DNA of 10,642 nt from the NCBI GenBank assembly GCA_002371705.1, contig DFGI01000053.1, forward strand, positions 1 to 10,642. Reading direction: 5' to 3'. This DNA comes from Bacteroidales bacterium UBA3754 (GTDB taxonomy: Bacteria; Bacteroidota; Bacteroidia; Bacteroidales; UBA1715). The notes under the pieces are model-generated. The model saw nothing but the letters and a program-made list of their open reading frames with translations. It did not search any database and had not been told where the DNA came from. Numbering within the stretch: the stretch's first letter is position 1; every line of letters starts with the position of its first letter. Of this stretch, positions 1 through 5,800 are shown one piece after another. The position numbers and the translations under genes are program-made.

Positions 1-1
1 T

Positions 2-241
2 TTTTACGTGCACGGTCACATGTTTTCTTTTTTCGATTGCGATAATTTCAGCATAGTCACTCTCAAATGTCAACCAGATCGGATTGAAGAACTGAAAGCA
101 AAGTATAGTTGCATTGGCAAACCATTCAATCTGTCAACTAAGTATTGGATAGGTGTAGAGGCAAATACAGCTCCCGATGCACTCCTTCAGGAACTTACAC
201 GCAACTCTTACGAGATTGTAAAAGCAAAATACAAGAAATAA
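2..241 (+). CDS. MmcQ/YjbR-family protein, 3' part (5' end outside window)
   Basis: The frame is open from the first bases to a TAA at 239-241, giving about 79 C-terminal residues. The reading V-H-G-H-M-F-S-F-F, then VTLKC-PDR about ten residues on, then KYWIGVE and a closing ELTRNSYEIVKAKYKK, matches the usual C-terminal pattern of MmcQ/YjbR proteins: a K/H-MF-A/S start strand, a 'TLKC-P-R' strand, a 'W' strand and a final 'L-SYELV' helix. These are small (about 115-120 aa) single-domain proteins with a CyaY-like fold, presumed DNA-binding; no reaction is established. A GTG at 8 could be read as a start, but that would remove the N-terminal third of the family domain, so I treat the gene as cut by the window edge. 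It lies outside the inverted-repeat segment and appears unrelated to the CRISPR locus. Confidence 0.8.
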   Translation, partial: FYVHGHMFSFFDCDNFSIVTLKCQPDRIEELKAKYSCIGKPFNLSTKYWIGVEANTAPDALLQELTRNSYEIVKAKYKK

Positions 242-267
242 AAATTGACATACGCAGATTTTCTGTT

Positions 268-290
268 CGGGCGGATTTGCAATCCGACCG
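268..290. repeat. GGATT-N3-AATCC palindrome, copy 1 (TGC loop)
   Basis: CGGATT and AATCCG surround a TGC loop, extended by CGG/CCG after one mismatch. It is followed by CCGCAACGAATAT, the same tail that follows the copy at 2371-2393, so the two belong to one subtype. REP-like repeat; function unknown. Confidence 0.65.
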
Positions 291-315
291 CAACGAATAT
301 CAACATTTTCTTTTT

Positions 316-347
316 GTTACTTTCTGTCTTCAGCGACAGAAAGTAAC
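316..347. repeat. Perfect 13-bp hairpin
   Basis: GTTACTTTCTGTC (316-328) and GACAGAAAGTAAC (335-347) form a perfect 13-bp stem with a 6-nt loop. A shortened relative (7-bp stem, same core TTCTGTC/GACAGAA) lies at 2420-2439. In both places it follows the GGATT palindrome and its GCAACGAATAT tail, so palindrome plus hairpin form one direct-repeat block (268-347 and 2371-2439). Confidence 0.65.
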
Positions 348-376
348 CAAAGAACGCCGGCGACGCTGCATTCTCG

Positions 377-482
377 CTAAAAATCATTTCACTACGCTAA
401 ACTCTCGAGAATGGCGCTCCCCACAAACCCGCGCCGCCAAGCCGAGAGTTCTTAACGCTTCGTTCAAAGATTTTCTTAACGC
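377..482 (+). repeat. Structured repeat element, diverged third copy
   Basis: This stretch has the same plan as the element inside the inverted-repeat arms, but with different stem sequences. It opens with CTAAAAATCA (377-386), has an outer stem AAAATC/GATTTT (380-385 with 469-474), a main stem AACTCTCG/CGAGAGTT (400-407 with 443-450), an inner stem GGCGC/GCGCC (413-417 with 431-435), and TTAACG after each closing arm (452-457, 476-481). The copy at 2511-2626 has the same anchors in the same order. Whether it acts as RNA or DNA is unknown. Confidence 0.5.
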
Positions 483-530
483 TCGCCTGCAAAGTCGCCA
501 CGCTATCGTTACGTGAAGAATATTACTTCT

Positions 531-767
531 TTGTTTCACTAATCGAAAACATTGGTCAGCACGATAGTCCGACTGAGCCGAGCGGCGTTAAAAAAATCAA
601 TGGAGAGAACGTTAAAAAGGCGTTGGTGCCTTGGTACGCTATGGGTTGTCTAACGATAGCGTGGCACTTCAACGCCTTTAGTGAACGACATTGATTTTTA
701 GCCGAGCGGGTCCGTCGGTGGCTTTTCTTTGGGTTCCGTTTCTTTTTCCACAAAAAGAAATGGAACA
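531..767 (-). repeat. Left arm of long inverted repeat
   Basis: The reverse complement matches 2445-2680 nearly base for base, with a few substitutions and one single-base length difference. At the outer end (531-570 against 2641-2680) I count 7 mismatches in 40; the middle is closer. The arm contains the nested-stem element and an A/T-rich hairpin (about 733-766). I saw no transposase gene and no clear short target duplication. Confidence 0.8.
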
Positions 768-802
768 AAATAAATATGCTATATCTGTTGCGGTCGGAGG
801 TC

Positions 803-815
803 GGATTGCAAATCC
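803..815. repeat. GGATT-N3-AATCC palindrome, copy 2 (GCA loop)
   Basis: A short 5-bp stem GGATT/AATCC with loop GCA. It lies just inside the left arm, preceded by a GCGGTCGG stretch, which on the minus strand resembles the CCGACCGCAAC tail of the copy at 2371-2393. It looks like a degraded copy of that subtype. Confidence 0.5.
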
Positions 816-827
816 TTATGTTCACAG

Positions 828-850
828 CGACTGGATTACAAATCCAGTCG
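828..850. repeat. GGATT-N3-AATCC palindrome, copy 3 (ACA loop)
   Basis: CGACTGGATT (828-837) and AATCCAGTCG (841-850) form a perfect 10-bp stem with loop ACA, followed by AACAGAG. It is the same subtype as 2316-2336 and 2687-2703, which are also followed by a CGAAC-like tail. Confidence 0.65.
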
Positions 851-856
851 AACAGA

Positions 857-891
857 GAAGAAGAATTTTTGCGAAACAAAAATTCTTCTTC
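857..891. terminator. 15-bp hairpin behind the DUF6266 gene
   Basis: A perfect 15-bp stem, 857-871 with 877-891, closes a 5-nt loop (CGAAA). It begins 10 bp beyond the stop of the minus-strand DUF6266 gene, the place for a terminator. No run of T follows the stem on the minus strand, so a role in blocking RNA decay is as likely as intrinsic termination. Confidence 0.5.
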
Positions 892-900
892 CCGAAGTAA

Positions 901-1551
901 TCATCCTACGATGACTTCTCCTAGCCAGCGGCTATTGCTCACAGTGTCGTAGTCGGGCGATGTGAATGCAATGTACGCCTGGCATTGGTCGCCGTTTTTC
1001 CAGTGACGCGGACGGGCAACGGGTATTCCGCCGTCTTCGCGGTGAACGCCTTCGGAAACATACAGCGTGTCCTGCTGGGTTACGTTATACATCAGCAGCA
1101 GGGCGTTGTCGTTGTTGCGTGCCTCGGCCTTGCCGGCATTGTTTGTCCACGAAAAATGAAACGAGTCGGTTGCCTCGTCGTACACCGCACGGGCATCGTC
1201 TACATTGGTGAGCGTGCCGAGCGAGAAGCTGAGCAGTTCCCAGTTCACACACACGTTTTCGGCCGTAGTGCCGGTGATGCAGGCGCGTATGTTGTGACGC
1301 AGTGCCGCGTTACGGCAGGTCATTTGCACCGCATACTTCCTGAAGCCGATGTTGATGAGCGGCGTCATTGGTCTGAGCGTCTTCATTACGAGTCCGAACT
1401 TGGCACGCTGTAACTGCTGTGCCTCTGTGTTCGGGTTGTGGATGTTTATGGGCAGTCCGCGCATATACGATATGCCTCTCCACGTGCTACCTACCACCGT
1501 TCCAGTTTTTCCTTTGAATCCTCCGAGGATTCCTTGTTTGATTACTCCCAT
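901..1551 (-). CDS. DUF6266-like protein
   Basis: A 216-residue protein of unknown function. The N-terminus M-G-V-I-K-Q-G-I-L-G-G-F-K-G-K-T-G-T-V-V followed by G-STWRGISYMRGLP and NPNTEAQQLQRAKF is the pattern I recognise from the DUF6266 family, common in Bacteroidetes, often in accessory DNA. No signal peptide, membrane segment or catalytic motif is visible; the C-terminal half looks beta-rich with Trp, Tyr and Asn (SWTNNAGKAEARNNDNALLLMY split by short loops). The start follows an A/T-rich stretch without a Shine-Dalgarno sequence, usual for Bacteroidetes. The gene is alone on its strand, points away from the helix-turn-helix gene, and is bracketed by the long inverted repeats. It is more G+C-rich than cas9, so a separate origin is likely. 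Family assignment is from memory of the N-terminal motif. Confidence 0.8.
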   Translation of the reverse strand: MGVIKQGILGGFKGKTGTVVGSTWRGISYMRGLPINIHNPNTEAQQLQRAKFGLVMKTLRPMTPLINIGFRKYAVQMTCRNAALRHNIRACITGTTAENVCVNWELLSFSLGTLTNVDDARAVYDEATDSFHFSWTNNAGKAEARNNDNALLLMYNVTQQDTLYVSEGVHREDGGIPVARPRHWKNGDQCQAYIAFTSPDYDTVSNSRWLGEVIVG

Positions 1552-1679
1552 TTTTTAAAAAAATTTTAAGGTTATGTAAAAATTTTATTTCTCCACACAA
1601 AAGGCAGTCGGCTGTGAGCGTCGGCTTTTTGTGTTTCGGAGGCAAAACTATGTCGTTTCTCCGTTCCGCCAATGCGTTT

Positions 1680-1729
1680 GTCCAAAAAGTCCATTTTGTC
1701 CACATTGTCCACTTTGTCCACTTTGTCCA
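1680..1729. repeat. 9-bp tandem repeat, six copies
   Basis: GTCCA recurs at 1680, 1689, 1698, 1707, 1716 and 1725, exactly 9 bp apart, with variable T/A-rich filling between copies (typically CTTT). The most regular unit is GTCCACTTT. Being a multiple of three it leaves a reading frame intact, which suits a former coding repeat, but no gene around it is supported. Confidence 0.8.
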
Positions 1730-1806
1730 TTTACGGCTGTAACGTGCTCATAATCAGCAACGGGATGTGTAACAAAGGGCAGTTTTCTCCGTACCAAAAC
1801 CGTACT

Positions 1807-1871
1807 TTGTCCGAGTCCGCTCCGTAATTTTACGGACCTGAGTCGGAGGAGAGTCGGAGGAGTGTCGGACA
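1807..1871. repeat. Nested palindrome and 11-bp tandem repeat
   Basis: TTGTCCGA (1807-1814) pairs with TCGGACAA (1864-1871), enclosing a perfect 7-bp palindrome TCCGTAA/TTACGGA (1821-1827 with 1830-1836). GTCGG recurs at 1842, 1853 and 1864, an 11-bp period. The combination could be a protein-binding site or a recombination end; nothing here decides that. Confidence 0.5.
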
Positions 1872-1965
1872 AGGTACGTAGAATGTCCTGCTCGGACCCC
1901 GTCCCACAGCGACGGCAAAAAACCTTTTTTTTCGCATCAGCAGTGGGTTTCAGAAGATTTTATTA

Positions 1966-1973
1966 TATATTTG
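1966..1973 (+). promoter_or_regulatory. Likely -7 element of the helix-turn-helix gene
   Basis: TATATTTG is a perfect match to the Bacteroidetes -7 consensus TAnnTTTG. It lies 62 bp before the ATG at 2036. No clear TTG lies 19-21 bp upstream (the stretch reads AGTGG), so the -33 element is weak or absent. Confidence 0.5.
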
Positions 1974-2035
1974 CAGTATAAAACTACTTCGCCGTTGTCT
2001 GCAAACAGATATGCGGCGACCTAAAACATACTTGC

Positions 2036-2314
2036 ATGATTGACGACAAGAACGTTTCGCCCGAAAGCGGCGAATTATTTCTTTACTTAGTGACACCTTC
2101 GTGGATAGCACGGAAGCTGAACATTTCGTCCCGCACGCTCAAACGCTGGGTGGCAAACGGCGAGGTGCCGCTGTACACCCATAAATTCAACGGCCGCCAC
2201 TACTACGACCGTAAACAGGCGCTTGATTTTGTAGCACAACGGAAAGCCCACGGCCAGAGCAGATGCATACAGGGGGAATGCTACAGCGAACGGCTCAAAT
2301 CCTTAGGTTCATAG
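2036..2314 (+). CDS. Small helix-turn-helix DNA-binding protein (excisionase/MerR-like)
   Basis: A 92-residue protein. The segment from about residue 19, LVTPSWIARKLNISSRTLKRWV, then ANGEVPLYTHKFNGRHYYDRKQALDFV, is a winged helix-turn-helix of the HTH_17/excisionase type: a 'PSWIARKLN' helix, an 'SSRTLKRWV' recognition helix, a 'G-VP' turn and a Y/F-rich wing followed by 'R-AL'. Such proteins bind DNA as recombination directionality factors or small regulators. No integrase is visible, so a role in excision is only suggested by the flanking inverted repeats. The ATG at 2036 is chosen because the domain begins soon after it and a consensus -7 element lies 62 bp upstream. The stop is followed within 2 bp by a palindrome that may serve as a terminator. 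Confidence 0.7.
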   Translation: MIDDKNVSPESGELFLYLVTPSWIARKLNISSRTLKRWVANGEVPLYTHKFNGRHYYDRKQALDFVAQRKAHGQSRCIQGECYSERLKSLGS

Positions 2315-2315
2315 G

Positions 2316-2336
2316 GGCTGGATTACAAATCCAGCC
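2316..2336. repeat. GGATT-N3-AATCC palindrome, copy 4 (ACA loop)
   Basis: GGCTGGATT (2316-2324) and AATCCAGCC (2328-2336) form a perfect 9-bp stem with loop ACA, followed by GAACTGG. It sits directly behind the stop codon of the helix-turn-helix gene and may act as its transcript end. Confidence 0.65.
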
Positions 2337-2370
2337 GAACTGGAGAACTGAGAACTGACGTTGAAGTGTT

Positions 2371-2393
2371 CGGTCGGATTTGTAATCCGACCG
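2371..2393. repeat. GGATT-N3-AATCC palindrome, copy 5 (TGT loop)
   Basis: CGGTCGGATT (2371-2380) and AATCCGACCG (2384-2393) form a perfect 10-bp stem with loop TGT, followed by the GCAACGAATAT-type tail shared with the copy at 268-290. Confidence 0.65.
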
Positions 2394-2444
2394 CAACGAA
2401 TATCATTTTTTCTGTTACTTTCTGTCTACAGCGACAGAAGAATC

Positions 2445-2680
2445 TGTTCCATTTCTTTTTGTGGAAAAAGAAACGGAACCCAAAGAAAAGCCACCGACGG
2501 ACCCGCTCGGCTAAAAATCAATGTCATTCACTAAAGGCGTTGAAGTGCCACGCTGTCGTTAGACAACCCGTAGCGTACCAAGGCACCAACGCCTTTTTAA
2601 CGTTCTCTCCATTGATTTTTTAACGCCGCCCGGCTCAGTCGGGGTGTCGTGCTGACAAATGTTTTCGTTTAGTGGGACAA
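2445..2680 (+). repeat. Right arm of long inverted repeat
   Basis: Inverted partner of 531-767. From its inner end it holds a long A/T hairpin (GTTCC/GGAAC at 2446-2450 with 2475-2479, then TTTCTTTTT/AAAAAGAAA at 2452-2460 with 2465-2473 around a GTGG loop), then the nested-stem element (2511-2626). Its outer end stops 33 bp before the tracrRNA 3' end. Confidence 0.8.
2511..2626 (+). repeat. Structured repeat element, nested stems (right copy)
   Basis: Four stems nest within 116 bp: AAAAATCAATG/CATTGATTTTT (2513-2523 with 2610-2620), AAAGGCGTTG/CAACGCCTTT (2533-2542 with 2587-2596), GTGCC/GGCAC (2545-2549 with 2582-2586) and ACGCT/AGCGT (2550-2554 with 2572-2576). TTAACG follows the closing arms at 2597 and 2620. 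A near-identical inverted copy lies in the left arm and a diverged one at 377-482. No coding frame is supported; it may be a non-autonomous mobile element or a structured RNA. Confidence 0.6.
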
Positions 2681-2686
2681 TGGCGG

Positions 2687-2703
2687 CTGGATTACAAATC
2701 CAG
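2687..2703. repeat. GGATT-N3-AATCC palindrome, copy 6 (ACA loop)
   Basis: CTGGATT (2687-2693) and AATCCAG (2697-2703) form a 7-bp stem with loop ACA, followed by ACGAACTGG. It lies between the right inverted-repeat arm and the T-run that ends the tracrRNA. Confidence 0.6.
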
Positions 2704-2713
2704 ACGAACTGGC

Positions 2714-2743
2714 AAAAAAGACGAGGCGACCGAAGTCGCCCCG
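2714..2743 (-). terminator. tracrRNA intrinsic terminator
   Basis: A 9-bp stem (CGGGGCGAC with GTCGCCTCG) around a TTCG loop is followed by TC and six T on the minus strand. One pair is G-U as minus-strand RNA and would be a C-A mismatch on the plus strand, which supports the direction. Confidence 0.85.
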
Positions 2744-2796
2744 AACTTAATGTTTTCACAACGGAATAATCCTTATTGTGAATTGCTTCAAATGAG
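2714..2796 (-). ncRNA. tracrRNA
   Basis: On the minus strand the anti-repeat (about 2796-2775) is complementary to the first ~25 bases of the CRISPR repeat read on the minus strand. There is one bulged base (repeat CTTTC against anti-repeat CTTC) and a G-U pair at repeat base 1. Next come AAGG and a short nexus-like stem GGA(TTAT)TCC (2772-2763), an A-rich linker, and a 9-bp terminal stem with TTCG loop (2743-2735 with 2730-2722). TTTTTT (2719-2714) ends it. The 5' end is inferred from a TATCTTTG -7 element at 2809-2802, so it is uncertain by several bases; predicted length is about 83 nt. The role is pairing with crRNA and binding Cas9. Confidence 0.88.
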
Positions 2797-2801
2797 TACA
2801 A

Positions 2802-2809
2802 CAAAGATA
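2802..2809 (-). promoter_or_regulatory. tracrRNA -7 element
   Basis: TATCTTTG on the minus strand matches TAnnTTTG perfectly and is the same octamer as in the CRISPR repeat. Relative to the repeat homology it lies on the opposite strand, so it is not simply inherited with the anti-repeat. No TTG lies 19-21 bp upstream (the nearest TTTG is 32 bp away), so the -33 contact is weak. Confidence 0.55.
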
Positions 2810-2810
2810 C

Positions 2811-2840
2811 ATGTTTTTTCGAAAAAATATACTACTTTTA
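2811..2840 (+). promoter_or_regulatory. Possible cas operon promoter
   Basis: TACTTTTA (2833-2840) is one base from TAnnTTTG, and ATG (2811-2813) lies 19 bp upstream in place of TTG. The predicted RNA would begin about 20 bp before the cas9 ATG. It abuts the tracrRNA -7 element, so the two divergent promoters would share DNA. No Shine-Dalgarno sequence precedes cas9; the leader is A/T-rich. Confidence 0.35.
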
Positions 2841-2864
2841 ACAAATTTTTAAATTTACTTTCAA

Positions 2865-5800
2865 ATGAAAAAAATATTAGGTCTTGATTTAGGCACAAAT
2901 AGTATAGGTTGGGCGGTGATGAATGCGGACGTTGTTCGTCGCGAAAATGAAACAACATATTTACAACCCAAAGGAATTAGTGCGGCAGGAAGCCGAATTA
3001 TACCAATGGATGAAGCCACACTTAGTGATTTTGACAAAGGAAATACAAAATCTCAGACAGCAGAACGAACGGGATTCCGTGGTGGGCGCCGCCTGTTGGA
3101 ACGTAACCTGCTACGCCGAGAACGATTGTTGCGTGTGCTGAATTTGATGAACTTTTTACCCGAACATTACGCCAAGCAGATTGACAGATACGGAAAATTC
3201 ATCAATCACTCTGAGCCTAAACTGGCATGGGCGAAAGGAATTGATGGCAAATTTGAGTTTCTATTCAAAGAATCATTTAACGAGATGCTTGCCGATTTTG
3301 CCACAAATCAACCACAGCTTGTAGCTGACGATAAGAAAGTGCCATACGATTGGACTATATATTATTTACGGAAAAAGGCTTTGTCAAAAAGACTTACAAA
3401 GGAAGAACTTGCGTGGATTTTACTGCAATTCAACCAAAAGCGAGGTTATTATCAGCTACGTGGAGAGGAAGAAGAAGAACAACAGGATAAAATAGTAGAA
3501 TTTCTTGCACAAAAAGTTGTTCGTGTTGAAGCAACAGATGAAAAGAAAGGCGATGATGTTTGGTACAATGTTTATTTGGAAAACGATATGGTTTATCGCC
3601 GTACAAGTCGCATACCTCTTGATTGGGAAGGAAAAATCAAGGAATTTATTGTTACAACCGACCTTGAAAAAGATGGAACACCCAAAAAAGACAAAGACGG
3701 GAACATAAAACGATCGTTCCGTGCACCCAAAGAAGATGATTGGACTTTGTTGAAAAAGAAGACCGAATATGACATTGACAATAGCAAAAAAACTGTTGGT
3801 TGCTACATTTATGATTCCCTACTAACAAATCCGAATCAGAAAATTATTGGCAAACTTGTCCGAACAGTTGAACGCAAATACTATAAAGATGAATTAAAGC
3901 AGATTCTTGATGCGCAAAAGGCGTTTATTCCAGAACTCAAGGACGAAACACTTTACAAAGCTTGTATCGAGGAACTTTATCCAAACAACGAGGCACATCG
4001 AAACAATATAGCAAAACCCGATTTTGCCAATTTGTTCATCAACGATATTTTGTTCTATCAGCGTCCATTGAAGAGCAAAAAGTCTTTAATAAGCGACTGT
4101 CCATACGAATCTCATTTTGATAAAGACGGTGTTGAACATCCGATAAAATGTATCGCAAAATCAAATCCGTTGTTTCAAGAGTTTAGGTTGTGGCAATTCG
4201 TGCAAAATTTGAAGATTTATCAGAGAGAAAGAACTATCAGCGATGGACAATTAGATTTGTTTGGAAATGTATCAGCAGGGAAACTTCAAACGGATGTTGA
4301 TGTCACTGCTGAATTGTTGAAAACGGAAGATGATTACGTTGCTCTTTTCGATTGGCTTAACGACAGAGCTTCAATCAAGCAAGATACCCTGCTCAACTCT
4401 TATTTCAAATTCAAAAAGGAGAAAGATAAGGACCAATATCCATATCGCTGGAACTACGTTGAGGATAAGGAGTATCCGTGCAACGAAACGCGTGCCGAGA
4501 TTCTGAAAGGGTTAGACAAATGTGGCATTGCTACCAATTTCTTGACTAAAGAACGAGAAATGCAGCTCTGGCACATACTCTATTCGGTTGAAGACAAGAA
4601 TGATATTATCAAGGCTCTGAAAAAGTATGCCGAAAAGAACCATTTGCCAGAGTCATTTGCAGAAGTGTTTGGCAAAATCAAACCCTTTGCCAAAGATTAT
4701 GGCTCATATTCTGAAAAGGCAATCAAAAAACTGCTTCCGTTGATGCGAATTGGCAAATATTGGAGCGTTGACGCCTTTGATACGAAAACGAAAGAACGAA
4801 TCGAAAAAATTATCACAGGAGAATATGACGAGAACATAAAAAATCGTGTTCGTGAAAAGGCTATCGATTTGACTGACGAAACGCATTTCAAAGGGTTGCC
4901 TATTTGGTTGGCTTGCTACATTGTTTACGACCGCCACTCGGAAGCAAAGGAGATTGACAAATGGAACAAGCCAGAAGACATTGATAATTATCTAAAGGAA
5001 TTCAAACAGCATTCGTTACGGAATCCGATTGTGGAACAAGTTGTTACAGAAACATTACGCACCGTACGAGATATTTGGAGAAAAGAAGGTCAGATTGACG
5101 AAATTCACGTCGAACTTGGTCGAGAAATGAAAAATCCCGCCGACAAGCGTAAACGGATGACTGAAAATATTTTGCAAAACGAAAATACCAACCTGCGTAT
5201 CAAAGCAATGCTTATGGAGTTTACGAATCCTGAAATGGGCATTGAAAACGTTCGTCCGTATTCACCAAGCCAACAGGATATTTTGCGCATATACGAGGAA
5301 AATGCACTTGATAATCTCACTAAAGACGATAAGGAATTCGAATTTGTAAGTAAGATTTCCAAAACGGCGCAGCCTTCAAAGTCAGATATTGTCCGCTATA
5401 AATGCTGGTTGGAACAGAAATACCGTTCGCCTTATACTGGCGAAATGATTCCGCTTGCAAAACTCTTTACTAATGCCTACGAAATTGAGCACGTGATTCC
5501 ACAATCACGCTACTTTGATGATTCGTTCAGCAACAAAGTGATTTGCGAAGCCGAAGTAAATAAATTGAAAGACCGCCAACTTGGTTTTGAATTTATCAAG
5601 AATCACAAAGGCGAGAAAGTTCAAATTAGTCAAGGGAATACGGTTGAGATTCTGTCGGTTGAGGCTTACGAGAAGTTTGTGAAAGACCACTACAATAACA
5701 ACCGAGCCAAGATGAAGAAGTTGTTGATGGACGATATACCCGATGATTTTATCGAGCGTCAGCTTAATGATAGCCGCTATATCAGCAAAATTGTAAAAGG

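Larger units (their letters stand above)
242..900. other. Gene-free region filled with hairpin repeats
   Basis: No open frame here looks like a protein; those present run through inverted repeats. The region holds, in order: a GGATT-N3-AATCC palindrome (268-290), a perfect 13-bp hairpin (316-347), a structured element with nested stems (about 377-482), the left arm of a long inverted repeat (531-767), two further GGATT-N3-AATCC palindromes (803-815, 828-850) and a 15-bp hairpin (857-891) just past the DUF6266 gene stop. Each is entered separately. Confidence 0.7.
1552..2035. other. Gene-free region between DUF6266 and helix-turn-helix genes
   Basis: Nothing here reads as a convincing protein. 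A 74-codon minus-strand frame (1648-1872) contains GQS tripeptide repeats, but these only translate the 9-bp tandem repeat. The region holds an imperfect inverted repeat (CACAAAA ... TTTTTGTG, 1597-1634) before the DUF6266 gene, the 9-bp tandem repeat (1680-1729), a palindrome and 11-bp repeat (1807-1871) and a promoter for the downstream gene (1966-1973). It could be the decayed remnant of a larger gene. Confidence 0.55.
2315..2713. other. Gene-free repeat region between helix-turn-helix gene and tracrRNA
   Basis: This region holds three GGATT-N3-AATCC palindromes (2316-2336, 2371-2393, 2687-2703), a 7-bp hairpin related to that at 316-347 (2420-2439), and the right inverted-repeat arm with its structured element (2445-2680). 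No protein-coding frame is supported. Confidence 0.7.

Noticed and set aside
985..1413. Plus-strand 142-codon frame opposite the DUF6266 gene
   Set aside because: It is antisense to a gene with recognisable family motifs and has no features of its own.
1648..1872. Minus-strand 74-codon frame with GQS repeats, and the overlapping frame at 1487-1705
   Set aside because: The tripeptide repeat is just the 9-bp DNA repeat translated, the frame overlaps a palindrome and the DUF6266 start region, and no domain is recognisable. It could be a gene remnant but not a supported gene.
2366..2804. Frames through the right repeat arm and the tracrRNA (both strands)
   Set aside because: The same peptide appears from the inverted copy at 556-879, so these are translations of a non-coding inverted repeat.
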